DNA of 43,441 bases from Candidatus Spechtbacterales bacterium (GCA_040879145.1 JBBDKX010000007.1:1-43441); one strand, 5' to 3'; shown: positions 24,933 through 33,987, counted from the first letter of the stretch. Program-made: numbers and translations. Notes: generated by a model not told the origin, from the letters alone.

Positions 24933-26327
24933 ATGCAAATATACGACACATTGAGCAGGCAAAAAAAAGAGCTGGACTATCCTAAAGATAAAGTCCTTCA
25001 AATTTTTGTATGCGGACCTACGGTTTATGACTACTCGCACATAGGCCATGCAAGGACTTACGTGGCTTTTGATATGTTCGTAAAATATCTTAGGTACAAA
25101 GGATATAAGGTTAAATACCTGCAAAACATAACAGACATTGACGACAAAATAATAAATCGCGCCGCGGAAAACAAAGAAGAACCCAAAAAACTTGCTAAAC
25201 GATTTGAAAAAGAGTACCACACAGACATGGAGGCCTTAGGTGTTACAAGTATAGATGAATATCAGCGCGCAACCGACCATGTTCCCGAAATTATCTCCCA
25301 GATAGAACGTCTTTTAGAAAAAGGGGTAGCTTACGAAATTGAAGGTGACGGTATATATTACGACATTTTAAAATTCGCAGGTTACGGAAAGCTTTCAAGA
25401 CGTACCGCTCTTGCAGCTGAAGATGCCACAAGCCGCATTGACGAAAGTATAAAAAAACACAACAAGGGAGATTTTGCCCTTTGGAAGTTCTCTTCCCAAA
25501 AAACAGATGAGCCTACATGGCCAAGCCCGTGGGGAAACGGACGTCCCGGTTGGCATATTGAAGATACCGCAATAACCGAAAAACACTTAGGCGAGCAGTA
25601 TGACATTCACGGAGGCGCCCGAGACCTTATATTCCCTCACCACGAAGCAGAGATTGCTCAAATGGAAGCAATAAGCGGCAAAGAACCTCTTGTTAACTAC
25701 TGGATGCACCCGGGGTTTCTTACAATAAACGGAGAAAAAATGTCAAAATCTCTAAATAACTTTACAACAATAAAAGATACTCTAAAAAAATATTCGCCCC
25801 AAACTCTTCGTCTTTTTTTTACAACTAAACATTATCGCTCCCCTATTGATTACACCCCTGAAGGATTAGATGAGGCAAAATCCAACGAAGAACGCCTTGA
25901 GGAATTTTGGCTGAACCTAAAAAATATTGAAATCAATAAAGACGAGACATCTGATACAGAAGAGATTGTTATAATAATGAGTAATTTCTGGGATTATCTG
26001 GATGATGACTTTAACACACCCAAGGCTTTTGGAGAGCTGTTTCGGCTTGTTAGCTTTGTTTACAAACAAGAAACTTTAAGCGCGGAGGGTAAAGAAATAG
26101 TTTTGGAATTTCTCAAAACTATAAACAACATCTTTAATATGGTGGATGAGCAAAAGATGGAAAATGCCATAAAGATACCGCCCGATATTATAGACCTCGC
26201 GGACAAAAGAGAAAAAGCGCGGGAAGACAAAAAATGGGAAAAGGCAGACGAACTAAGAGAAAAAATAGAAGAGGCGGGCTACACCGTAAAAGACACAGAA
26301 GACGGACCGCAAATTAAAAAGAAATAA
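24933..26327 (+). CDS. cysS: Cysteinyl-tRNA synthetase
   Basis: 464 residues, class I synthetase charging tRNA-Cys. CGPTVYDYSHIGHARTY contains the zinc Cys (27) and the HIGH motif (36-39). Further motifs are GRPGWHIEDTA (Cys zinc-site region), HHEAEIAQMEA, and the KMSKSLNN loop at about 269-273. The C-terminal anticodon-binding domain has the usual REDKKWEKADELRE. Divergent from hrcA and sharing its intergenic region. No Shine-Dalgarno. Ends in a spacer element with bidirectional terminator. Confidence 0.97.
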   Translation: MQIYDTLSRQKKELDYPKDKVLQIFVCGPTVYDYSHIGHARTYVAFDMFVKYLRYKGYKVKYLQNITDIDDKIINRAAENKEEPKKLAKRFEKEYHTDMEALGVTSIDEYQRATDHVPEIISQIERLLEKGVAYEIEGDGIYYDILKFAGYGKLSRRTALAAEDATSRIDESIKKHNKGDFALWKFSSQKTDEPTWPSPWGNGRPGWHIEDTAITEKHLGEQYDIHGGARDLIFPHHEAEIAQMEAISGKEPLVNYWMHPGFLTINGEKMSKSLNNFTTIKDTLKKYSPQTLRLFFTTKHYRSPIDYTPEGLDEAKSNEERLEEFWLNLKNIEINKDETSDTEEIVIIMSNFWDYLDDDFNTPKAFGELFRLVSFVYKQETLSAEGKEIVLEFLKTINNIFNMVDEQKMENAIKIPPDIIDLADKREKAREDKKWEKADELREKIEEAGYTVKDTEDGPQIKKK

Positions 26328-26437
26328 CCGCAGATTAATGCGGATCAAGCCGATAAAATACAGATAAAAAGCCTCGCATTCGCGAGGCTTTTGGTTTCGG
26401 CATAGAATCTGTTAAAATCAGCATAAATCAGCGGTTT
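26326..26437. repeat. Convergent spacer element type D (D1) with terminator
   Basis: 112 bp between the convergent cysS and phosphatase genes. A degenerate 'cagattaatgcggat / aatcagcataaatcagcgg' repeat surrounds the terminator AAAAGCCTCGC-ATTC-GCGAGGCTTTT (26367-26392). The copy at 29592-29699 is nearly its reverse complement. Confidence 0.75.
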
Positions 26438-27258
26438 TAACTTACATCATATCTTGCCCAGACAAGATCGTGGTCGGACTCGGGAGTGGTAACTTTGCCA
26501 TATTTAAAAAATGGCAACTCGCTCGCGACAATGTCGTAATGTCTTGGCATATCTATGCCTATTTTCCCCATCCATGAAGGAACTTTTTGTATCCACTTCG
26601 CTTTGCCGTAAAGCCGGCTAAAATAATATGTAGGTTCATGCCCAAGCGGATCTTTTACATTAAAAAACTTAAGAGCGGAACTTATAGCGCGGCGGTGCAT
26701 CATCTTAGTCCACGCAAACAGATTTGTATCTCCGCATATAACAAGTCTCTTAGATATATCTCTTTTGCCCAACTCCTCTTGTATCGCAGCCATTTGCCGC
26801 TGTCTTAATTTATTTCCACCAAACGCTGTAAGGTGAAGACTCACCACAGTAAAGGGCTCACTTCCCCGCATGCGCAAACGGGCAACAGCGGCATATCTTT
26901 GCATAGGCCTTTTTTCTGAAGCAACTATTTTTGCCATCCTTGAGTACTCTTTTTTTTCGGGAAGCTTTATAGAAAACTGATCCACACAATCGAGCATATC
27001 AGAATCGTATATGATGCCCGGACTTGGAAATTCATTAAAAAAGTAGTTTTTATAATTTGCCCCCAAAGACCGGCTTATCTTGTCTATGTGAGCTACACCA
27101 TTTTGTATTACATTTTCCTGTATGCAAAAAACACTGAGGCCTTCTTCTTCTTTTAAGTTTTTGTAGTATCTTATAAGTGCATCAAGCCAAACCCCACGCA
27201 TAAGATTGTGCGCTGCAAAAACAATGCCTTCTTTTATGTTTTTTACCTCGGATTCCAT
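26437..27258 (-). CDS. Endonuclease/exonuclease/phosphatase-family protein
   Basis: 273 residues of the EEP superfamily (DNase I-like, sphingomyelinase-like). Metal and catalytic residues: CIQENV (Glu), SLHLTAFGG (His), GDTNLF (Asp-x-Asn), and TPESDHDLVWA (C-terminal SDHD). No signal peptide, so probably cytoplasmic. Substrate unknown (nucleic acid or phospho-/sphingolipid). The -10-like TATAAT lies only six bases before the ATG, so the mRNA may be leaderless. Confidence 0.82.
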   Translation of the reverse strand: MESEVKNIKEGIVFAAHNLMRGVWLDALIRYYKNLKEEEGLSVFCIQENVIQNGVAHIDKISRSLGANYKNYFFNEFPSPGIIYDSDMLDCVDQFSIKLPEKKEYSRMAKIVASEKRPMQRYAAVARLRMRGSEPFTVVSLHLTAFGGNKLRQRQMAAIQEELGKRDISKRLVICGDTNLFAWTKMMHRRAISSALKFFNVKDPLGHEPTYYFSRLYGKAKWIQKVPSWMGKIGIDMPRHYDIVASELPFFKYGKVTTPESDHDLVWARYDVS

Positions 27259-27428
27259 ATATTTATTATACTATATAAACCACTTAACTGTTCCCCCCAA
27301 AAAGAGGGCTTTGTACCAACAAAGGTATTGGTGTATAATCTTAGTGTGCAATCTAAATATTGCTGTCCACAGCTTAACCACAAGTGAAATAGATTTTTTC
27401 TAAAACTTAATGGTATCATTTATATAAC

Positions 27429-28835
27429 ATGCCAAACTCTTCCAAAAACGACCGCCTTCCACCACAGGATATTGACGCAGAAATGTCTGTACTCGGATCC
27501 ATTTTAATGGACAAGGATTCTCTTTTTAAAGTGGCGGATCTTTTGAACTCAAGCGATTTTTACTTAAATACACACGGGGTAATTTACGAAACAATGCTGG
27601 AGCTGTCTGAAAAAGGACAGCCACTTGATATACTTAGTGTCAGCAGTAAATTGAAGGAAAAAAAGAAGCTCGATGATATAGGCGGAAAAAGCGCTCTAAC
27701 CAAGCTTGTGAATTCCGTACCCTCTGCAATGCATGTTGCACACTATGCCGACCTGGTTCACAAAAAATCTCTTCTCAGAAAGATGATACAGGCATCATAC
27801 GACATAGGACAGCTGGGTTACAGAGAAGACGAAGATGTTGATGTACTTTTAGACGAAGCGGAAAAACAGGTATTTCAAATATCCCAAAGAATAAATTCCC
27901 AGAGTTTCTATCCGCTTAAACACAATCTTGAAGAAGCGTTTGAAAGAATTGACAACCTGCACAAAAACTCAGGAATAATGCGCGGCGTACCTACAGGGTT
28001 TACAGACCTAGACAACTATCTCGCGGGGCTTCAAAAATCAGACCTGGTGATACTCGCGGCCCGACCGTCTCTTGGTAAATCGGCCTTAGCTATGGATATA
28101 GTGCGCCACGTTGCTGTTGAGCAAAAAGTTCCAGTCGGTGTATTCAGTCTTGAGATGAGCCGCGACCAGGTAGTAGACAGACTTATTGCCTCAGAAGCAG
28201 GTGTGGACCTCTGGAGGCTTCGCACGGGGAAGCTATCTTCCAAAGGAGAACACAATGACTTTACTAAGATACAAAATGCTCTTGGAAGCCTATCAGAAGC
28301 CCCTGTTTACATTGACGACGGACTAGTATCCTCTGTCCTTCAAATGCGCGCTATGGCAAGAAGGTTGCAAGCGGAACGCGGCTTAGGACTGCTTGTGGTA
28401 GACTACCTCCAGCTTATCCAACCCAGGAGCATAAGTGATAACATGGTCCAACAAATAACCGAGATATCACGCTCGCTAAAATCCCTTGCGCGAGAATTAA
28501 ATGTGCCTGTTCTGGCTTTGAGTCAGCTATCACGAGCGGTAGAACAAAGACCTGACAGAACGCCAAAGCTTTCAGATCTTAGAGATTCGGGGTCCATAGA
28601 ACAGGATGCCGACGTTGTGTTATTTATATCCCGCGATGTACGAAACGAAGAGGATAATATAGCAGAAATACATATAGCAAAGCACAGAAACGGACCAACA
28701 GGAAAAGTTGAGTTATTTTTTGACAGAAAAGCTGCGTCATTCAAAAACCTGGACAAAAAGTTGTACGCCAACTATACCCCGCCGCCAATGCCGGATAGCG
28801 AAGATGAGATAGATGTCGGGGATATACCGAGTTAA
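27429..28835 (+). CDS. dnaB: Replicative DNA helicase DnaB
   Basis: 468 residues, hexameric 5'-3' fork helicase. N-terminal domain begins PPQDIDAEMSVLGSILMD; linker helix; RecA-like domain with GVPTGFTDLDNYLAGL, Walker A ARPSLGKSALAM, VFSLEMSRDQVVDRL, Walker B LLVVDYLQLIQP, and the arginine-finger region AKHRNGPTGKVEL. The end is short and acidic. No intein. Its own AT-rich promoter region lies upstream; no Shine-Dalgarno. Followed by a type A spacer and recR. Confidence 0.97.
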   Translation: MPNSSKNDRLPPQDIDAEMSVLGSILMDKDSLFKVADLLNSSDFYLNTHGVIYETMLELSEKGQPLDILSVSSKLKEKKKLDDIGGKSALTKLVNSVPSAMHVAHYADLVHKKSLLRKMIQASYDIGQLGYREDEDVDVLLDEAEKQVFQISQRINSQSFYPLKHNLEEAFERIDNLHKNSGIMRGVPTGFTDLDNYLAGLQKSDLVILAARPSLGKSALAMDIVRHVAVEQKVPVGVFSLEMSRDQVVDRLIASEAGVDLWRLRTGKLSSKGEHNDFTKIQNALGSLSEAPVYIDDGLVSSVLQMRAMARRLQAERGLGLLVVDYLQLIQPRSISDNMVQQITEISRSLKSLARELNVPVLALSQLSRAVEQRPDRTPKLSDLRDSGSIEQDADVVLFISRDVRNEEDNIAEIHIAKHRNGPTGKVELFFDRKAASFKNLDKKLYANYTPPPMPDSEDEIDVGDIPS

Positions 28836-28837
28836 GT

Positions 28838-28983
28838 TCGCTTCGCTTTATAGGTATCAGGTTTTAGCTTTTAGGTATTAGACTAATACCTAACTCCTAA
28901 TACCTAGCACCTGTTTTGTGAGGCGAAGCCGAATCCCTAGGCCTAACGGCCGGGATGGCGGCCCAAAGGGCTTAGCCACAAAA
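28838..28983 (+). repeat. Spacer element type A (A4) plus GC-rich block before recR
   Basis: Arm gttcgcttcgcttta, the TTAGGTATTAG-a-CTAATACCTAA palindrome, arm tgtgaggcgaagcc, then a GC-rich block (28930-28980) which repeats, in reverse, the block before groEL at 7571-7620. It stops three bases short of the recR ATG. Confidence 0.8.
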
Positions 28984-28986
28984 TCT

Positions 28987-29592
28987 ATGTTACCCAAACC
29001 CTTACAAGAACTACAACAAATTTTTGAAAAATTCCCGGGAATAGGTCCGCGCCAAGCGAGCCGTTTTTCTTTTTTTCTTTTAAAGCAGCCACCTGAAGAA
29101 TTGGAACGGATGGCAGACGCGATAAAATCACTTACGAAAGAGGTTGGTTTATGCAACACATGTTACCTGCCGGCTTCGGGAAGCACCTCATGTGTTGTCT
29201 GTTCTGACAATAAACGCGATAACTCAATTATTTATATAGTTGAAAAAGAAAGCGATGCTATAGCCATGGAAGATGCGAAAATGTTTAATGGAACCTATCT
29301 TGTTTTAGGGGAAAACATATCTCCAATAGGAAAGAGTGACGCAGCAAAAGAAAGATTACGCACATTTTTAAAAAAAGTAAAAAATGAAAACAACATAAAG
29401 GAAGTTGTGCTGGCGCTAAACAATACCCGGGAGGGAAATTTTACAACAATGTACATTGAAGAGATGTTCAAAAAAAACATAGAAGGTGCAGAGGTGAAAC
29501 TAACACGCCTGGGGCGGGGGCTTTCAACCGGAAGCGAACTTGAATACGCGGATGAAGAAACACTGAGGAATGCGTTTGAGAATAGAAGATAA
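28987..29592 (+). CDS. recR: Recombination protein RecR
   Basis: 201 residues, full length. Helix-hairpin-helix LQQIFEKFPGIGPRQASRF; zinc finger CNTCYLPASGSTSCVVC; Toprim domain with IYIVEKESDAIAME and the LGENISPIG.. and LTRLGRGLSTGSELEYAD motifs. It loads RecA through RecOR at gaps. The start is the ATG at 28987; the frame is open 23 codons further, but that part is translated spacer block. Usually close to dnaX, here after dnaB. No Shine-Dalgarno. Confidence 0.97.
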   Translation: MLPKPLQELQQIFEKFPGIGPRQASRFSFFLLKQPPEELERMADAIKSLTKEVGLCNTCYLPASGSTSCVVCSDNKRDNSIIYIVEKESDAIAMEDAKMFNGTYLVLGENISPIGKSDAAKERLRTFLKKVKNENNIKEVVLALNNTREGNFTTMYIEEMFKKNIEGAEVKLTRLGRGLSTGSELEYADEETLRNAFENRR

Positions 29593-29699
29593 ACCACTGA
29601 TACATGCTGATTTAGCGGATTTTATGCCGAAAGCAAAACCTCGCTAAAGCGAGGTTTTTTATCTGTATTTTATCAGCTTGATCCGCATTGATCTGCGGT
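29592..29699. repeat. Convergent spacer element type D (D2) with terminator
   Basis: 108 bp between the convergent recR and rplU genes; reverse-complement copy of 26326-26437. Its terminator is AAAACCTCGC-TAAA-GCGAGGTTTT (29635-29658), differing from D1 by a paired G-C to A-T change. Confidence 0.78.
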
Positions 29700-30145
29700 T
29701 ATTTCTTGGCTGTTGCCTTCTTTTTGGGTGCCACTTTTTTGGTTTCTGGTTTTTTAACTGTTTCCTGCCTGCCTGCCGAAGCCTCGGCGTAGGCAGGTTT
29801 ACTGTTTTCTGTTTTCTGACTACCTCCTTTATGTATTTCTGTTATTTCTACTTCTGTATACGGCTGGCGGTGACCCTTCTTTTTACTGTAGCGCTTTCTT
29901 TTCTTTTTCTTAAAAACTATTACTTTATCCCCTTTTCCATGTTCTACAACACGGCCGGTAACACTGACACCGGATAAGTTTGGAGTACCAACATCTACTC
30001 CCCTTCCATCGGCATAAAGCAAAACTTCTTTAAACTCAATATCCTTGCCCTCTTTTTCGGGAAGCTTTTCAAATTTAAGCTTACTGCCTTCGGAAACTTT
30101 ATACTGTTTCCCCCCTGTCTTTATAATTACAAATTTATCACTCAT
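29699..30145 (-). CDS. rplU: 50S ribosomal protein L21
   Basis: 148 residues, longer than the usual 100-105. The core MSDKFVIIKTGGKQYKVSEG .. VIVFKKKKRKRYSKKKGHRQ is complete. The extra C-terminal about 45 residues contain PAYAEASAGR (about 116-126), encoded by a GC-rich palindrome, followed by a Lys/Ala/Pro tail (KKVAPKKKATAKK). rpmA (L27), normally next to it, is not here. Transcribed from a clear promoter with a leader that contains a type A spacer. Confidence 0.96.
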   Translation of the reverse strand: MSDKFVIIKTGGKQYKVSEGSKLKFEKLPEKEGKDIEFKEVLLYADGRGVDVGTPNLSGVSVTGRVVEHGKGDKVIVFKKKKRKRYSKKKGHRQPYTEVEITEIHKGGSQKTENSKPAYAEASAGRQETVKKPETKKVAPKKKATAKK

Positions 30146-30150
30146 AATTC

Positions 30151-30250
30151 TTGTTCACTTCGTTCACAAGTAGGTTTTAAGTATTAAGAGTTAGGTATTA
30201 GACTAGTACCTAAAAGCTAAAACCTGATACCTGCTCGCAAAGCGAGCTTA
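30151..30250 (-). repeat. Spacer element type A (A5) in the rplU leader
   Basis: Arms cacttcgttcacaag and gctcgcaaagcgagctt around TTAGGTATTAG-a-CTAGTACCTAA. Confidence 0.75.
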
Positions 30251-30261
30251 TACACTAGTAA

Positions 30262-30290
30262 ACTATAAATCATTTTATAGAATAATGCAA
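30262..30290 (-). promoter_or_regulatory. Promoter of rplU
   Basis: Minus strand TTGCAT (30285-30290), 17-nt spacer, TATAGT (30262-30267). Confidence 0.7.
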
Positions 30291-30309
30291 GATTTGCATT
30301 TAACTTTAC

Positions 30310-30493
30310 CTATGTTACTATATTTGCGGTACTTTAACAAGTACATATCCGCCTATGCATAAAGCTATGGCGAGATAGATCGGTTCCCAGACGACTGCTT
30401 TGAGGTTTGCTGTTTTAAGCTGCCAACAGAGGATGGAGTTGTGGGAAAAGACAAGGTCCACGACACTTTGTGTCGGGACAGAAGGAGGCAAAG
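30310..30493 (+). other. Structured leader before the 30494 gene
   Basis: About 180 nt without a convincing gene. It begins with GCGG-TACTT-taac-AAGTA-..-CCGC (30327-30353) and ends with CGACAC-TTT-GTGTCG (30462-30476), five bases before the Shine-Dalgarno. In between are several GC-rich stretches. It may be a cis-regulatory leader. I recognise no known riboswitch. Confidence 0.35.
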
Positions 30494-31234
30494 ATGCCAC
30501 AGGAAAATGAAAAATGCTGCGAGCATAATTGCTACAAAAACCAGGAAGAAGAGATTACCTCTGAAGAAGCGGTGAAAATACTAAAAGAAGATATACCATT
30601 TTTTTTGAAAAAACACTCTAAAGAATTTAATGCTTTTAGCCTGTTTGAGAAAGTTTTAGGAGTTGAAGAAAATCAAGAAAAATTCCACTTAACGGGTGAA
30701 ACCGCAGGCGAAGGGTTTTTACTGCACTGGAATCTTTTTTTATGGGTCGGAAGCGCCTGGCCATTAAGGCTTTCTGTAGAATATACAGGCGGCAAGTTGG
30801 AAATTACGCAAGTCAGGATCTATGATGAAAATCGTCTTGCAGAAATAATATCTTCAGGAGACTTACCCGCAAAAGCAGTAAAAGCTCTTTATGCAGACCT
30901 GCTTAACCTTGAGCACATGCGGCAGAGTGGGGAATGGGACCTTACCTGGGCAAAACCTTCAAAAATAAGAGAGTGGAACCACAATATTAGAGAGTTAATT
31001 TGTGAAAAAACAGGTTTAAACATAGGTACGCTGGGCAAAATAATGAACAATTATGAAGCCATGCAAAAAATAATTGTAAAAATGAACGCATATAAAGAAG
31101 GTCTCAAAAAAGCAATACAGGGACTTGAAGAATCAAAACAATTCACAAAAAGCCCCCAACTTAAAGAATTGAGAGAAGAGCTTGAAATCATCTTAGATCC
31201 AAACAAACATGCCTACGAATTCTATAACAATTAG
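30494..31234 (+). CDS. Uncharacterised 246-residue protein with Cys-rich head
   Basis: Start ATG with AAGGAGG six bases upstream (an earlier in-frame ATG at 30470 lacks this). The first residues MPQENEKCCEHNCYKNQEEE contain a CCxxxC cluster. The middle KFHLTGETAGEGFLLHWNLFLWVGSAWPLRLSVEYTGGKLE.. is a beta-rich stretch; the last third is a long amphipathic helix (NAYKEGLKKAIQGLEESKQ..LREELEIIL). No signal or membrane segment. I know no family. It is isolated by a leader before and a terminator after. Confidence 0.75.
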   Translation: MPQENEKCCEHNCYKNQEEEITSEEAVKILKEDIPFFLKKHSKEFNAFSLFEKVLGVEENQEKFHLTGETAGEGFLLHWNLFLWVGSAWPLRLSVEYTGGKLEITQVRIYDENRLAEIISSGDLPAKAVKALYADLLNLEHMRQSGEWDLTWAKPSKIREWNHNIRELICEKTGLNIGTLGKIMNNYEAMQKIIVKMNAYKEGLKKAIQGLEESKQFTKSPQLKELREELEIILDPNKHAYEFYNN

Positions 31235-31243
31235 CACATTTAA

Positions 31244-31275
31244 AAAAACACCGCGTAATGCGGTGTTTTTATTTT
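31244..31275 (+). terminator. Terminator of the 30494 gene
   Basis: CACCGC-GTAAT-GCGGTG followed by TTTTTATTTT, A-rich before. Confidence 0.88.
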
Positions 31276-31298
31276 AGCGGAATCAGGCCTTCTGTGAA

Positions 31299-31732
31299 CA
31301 GTTTTCCAAATATCCGGTTTTAAACCATCTCGCAGGCGGAGCGGGCATCGTTTTTTTAACACGCCAACGCGTTGGCGTGTTAAAAAAGAGTGACGCCGAG
31401 AGTGAGGGCATAAATCCTCGCTGGGGATGAGCCCTCTCTTTAAAATACAAAATACGCTTTAGAAGCACAGGAATGAGTCAGATTCGCGAAGCGAGGGTAA
31501 AGGAGTAGTTTATCTACTTCAATGCCCGAGCGACAAAGGAGATGGCTCATTCCTGTGCTTCCCGAAGGGCGGGTGTATATTTTCCATATCCTTTGTTTTC
31601 ATCGCTCATGCACATCTGTGCATTTCACTCTTCAGGCCTAGGCTATGGAAAATATTCACTCCGCTAAATGAATTCTGTATTTTAAAGAGAGGGCCGGACC
31701 CGTGTGCAAAAATCGGAGTATTTGGAAAACTG
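31299..31732. repeat. Nested inverted-repeat element IR-3 (434 bp)
   Basis: This fills the 500-bp gap between two convergent genes. Outer ends CAGTTTTCCAAATATCCG (31299-31316) and complement (31714-31732, one extra base). A perfect 36-bp palindrome centred on ACGCGT (31352-31387). A perfect 19-bp pair GCCCTCTCTTTAAAATACA (31431-31449 with 31676-31694). A perfect 16-bp pair GAAGCACAGGAATGAG (31462-31477 with 31546-31561). ATATTTTCCATA (31577-31588 with 31644-31655). ATGCACA-TC-TGTGCAT (about 31606-31621). No plausible open frame. Confidence 0.75.
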
Positions 31733-31762
31733 ACAAGCATTAAAAATCTACAAAACTAAAAA

Positions 31763-33925
31763 TCAAATCTCTACCACCGCACCCCAAGTGTCATAACCTG
31801 GCGATGCGGTAAACAAAACTATTTGAAAATCATGGGATAATCTCTTAAGTACATGCCGCATATTATCTTTTCTTTCCTCGTCAAAATTAACAAATGGGTC
31901 GTCCAAAAGCATTACGGGTCGGCGTAAATATTTTAAGCCCTCCACGCCATCTGTGTTTTGTGTATCCGCCCCGGTCTGTCCCGGGATAGAGGGATTATAT
32001 AAAAGTTGTACAAAAGCAAAACGACTAACTATGTAGAGCTGGTCAATAGCCCCGGTTGAAAGTACACTAACATCCACATAATCATCTTTTTCGGGGCTAA
32101 ATACCTCCAGGTTAAATTCGTCGTCAAGCCGTACCTCCGTATATTTTTCAGAGGTTATCTGCCCTATATACTCTGACATCATGCGTTCCAGGGCTTCGCG
32201 TGTTTTTTTAAGAGAGCGGGACTGAGCCTCCTGCAAAACGTCTTTCACTACCACATATAATTCGGCCCGGCGCTTTAAACGCTCCAAAGATGTTTTGAGA
32301 GCAGATATTTTTTCTTCTGTCTCTGTTATGTCCTCCTGTGATATATTTTGTCCCTCAAGGCGCGCTTTTGCTTCCAGGTATTTGTTATTCGTCTTTTTTA
32401 TTTCCTTATCCAACTCTTCAAGTTGGCGCTCCAGTTCATGTTGCCGTTTCGTAGTTGGGGGCTCTGTTTTTTGCTCTTCTGTTATTTTCGCCTGTTCTAT
32501 TCCAAGCTGACGCTCAAGTTCTTTCTTTTTTTGAAGAAATTGCTTTATGTCTTTTCCGCGTAATAAAGTTTTTTGCTGTTTATCTATACTTTCAAGCCGG
32601 AGTTTCATTTCTTGTATGTGCTTATTATGCTCATGTGCATGTGCCGGACTCTCCAAATTAAATTCTGAAAGCATCCCTTCAAGTTCTTTTTCATATTCCT
32701 TTAGATCTTTTTCTCTTTTCTCCTTTTCCCCCTCAAGATCTTTTAAACCTACCGATTCCGAATATTTTCCGGATATAAACATATACGCTGCAAACAATCC
32801 CAGTAAAATCCAAGAGACAAAAAATACTTTAAAAACGAAACCCAAAAGACCCAGTAATATAAGCGCAAAACTCACACCAAAAGTTAGGCGCGCGGAAGGG
32901 TAATACTTTGTAAGTTTGTGGTCTTTAAGTTCCGATATCCGTGAGTTTAGCTCCTCAAGCCTGTCACGATTAAGCCTTATCTTGCTTGTTGCATCTTCCA
33001 TTCTTTCCAACTCCTTATCTGTAACAGGCTTAGTTTCTTTAATTTTAGACTGCAGCTCTTGCGCCTCTTTGCTAAGTATGTCAAACGCGTTTACATCTTC
33101 AAGAACGCTGTCCAACTCCTTTCCTACTTTTTCTGACTCTTGCAAAGCAATAAAATACTGCTTGTTGGCATCGTATTCACGCTGAGCAAGATCTTTTTCT
33201 TTTTCCAGACCATTGAGCTTTTCTTCAAATTCTTTAAATATTACCTGAGCCTGCTCTTTTTCGCTAAGGCGTTTTTTCATATCATCAAGATTGCCGCGTA
33301 ACTCTTTTATATTCTCCTCAATCATTTTAATTTTTCCGTAATTCTCGCGCTTAACCGGGCGGGACGCGTCAAGCCCTTTTGTGAGGTCCTCAAACCCTTT
33401 TTTTAACTTTTTTAATATCTGCGATATGGAAGCACCGCTTGATGTGCCTGCCACCATATCACGCATGCGCTCAACTATTTTTTTCTTATCCTTACTGTCT
33501 AAAATAAGACTATCTCTAAAAATCACAGACAAATTACCAAACAGCTCTTTACTGGAATAACCGCCTAATTCTTCTAACTTGGCTGAAACCTCTCTAAAAT
33601 CATGAGACAAAATATCGCCATCTATATTTTTCAAAAATACGCGCTGTTTTTCAAAATCTTTCTCTAAAATATAGTTTTCACCGCCTGACTCAAAAGAAAT
33701 ATTCAACTGATAAAGATCTTCTGTATGCCAGCTCTGGTGATCTTTTATATACTGGGGAACATTTGAAGATGTGGGGTCAAAAAATAAGGCGGCTACAAGC
33801 GCCTCACGCACGGTTGATTTACCCGCTTCGTTGTTTCCTTTCAAAACAGTAATATCCGCGGGAAAATCCACTTTAGTATCCCTAAATTTTTTAAAGTTAT
33901 TTAATTGTAAGGATTTAATATACAT
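31763..33925 (-). CDS. YhaN/SbcC-like membrane-anchored AAA ATPase
   Basis: 720 residues (start ATG of MYIKSLQLNNFKKF; the open frame begins 18 codons earlier in element DNA). Rad50/SbcC-type ATPase: Walker A GNNEAGKST near residues 29-37, ABC-type signature STGAIDQLYIVSRFA about 621, and Walker B VMLLDDPFVNFDEER about 670-684. Long coiled coils separate the two halves. At their middle, where Rad50 has the zinc hook, there are two membrane helices (about residues 347-385) and no CxxC. This is the architecture of Bacillus YhaN. Partner of the upstream Mre11-like YhaO; together they probably process DNA ends or hairpins at the membrane. Confidence 0.88.
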   Translation of the reverse strand: MYIKSLQLNNFKKFRDTKVDFPADITVLKGNNEAGKSTVREALVAALFFDPTSSNVPQYIKDHQSWHTEDLYQLNISFESGGENYILEKDFEKQRVFLKNIDGDILSHDFREVSAKLEELGGYSSKELFGNLSVIFRDSLILDSKDKKKIVERMRDMVAGTSSGASISQILKKLKKGFEDLTKGLDASRPVKRENYGKIKMIEENIKELRGNLDDMKKRLSEKEQAQVIFKEFEEKLNGLEKEKDLAQREYDANKQYFIALQESEKVGKELDSVLEDVNAFDILSKEAQELQSKIKETKPVTDKELERMEDATSKIRLNRDRLEELNSRISELKDHKLTKYYPSARLTFGVSFALILLGLLGFVFKVFFVSWILLGLFAAYMFISGKYSESVGLKDLEGEKEKREKDLKEYEKELEGMLSEFNLESPAHAHEHNKHIQEMKLRLESIDKQQKTLLRGKDIKQFLQKKKELERQLGIEQAKITEEQKTEPPTTKRQHELERQLEELDKEIKKTNNKYLEAKARLEGQNISQEDITETEEKISALKTSLERLKRRAELYVVVKDVLQEAQSRSLKKTREALERMMSEYIGQITSEKYTEVRLDDEFNLEVFSPEKDDYVDVSVLSTGAIDQLYIVSRFAFVQLLYNPSIPGQTGADTQNTDGVEGLKYLRRPVMLLDDPFVNFDEERKDNMRHVLKRLSHDFQIVLFTASPGYDTWGAVVEI

Positions 33926-33987
33926 GCCATTATTGCCCGCAAAGGCAAGCAACTTGTTGCGCCGCGCGAGTGGTTGCAATTATGAGC

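Noticed and set aside
24858-25220. Hydrophobic frame opposite cysS
   Set aside because: Antisense to the conserved HIGH region of cysS; no start signals.
28918-28986. 23-codon extension of recR
   Set aside because: Same repeat block in reverse; the conserved RecR start is at 28987.
30318-30500. 60-residue minus-strand frame with a hydrophobic end
   Set aside because: No ribosome site; it is antisense to the structured leader and to the start of the 30494 gene.
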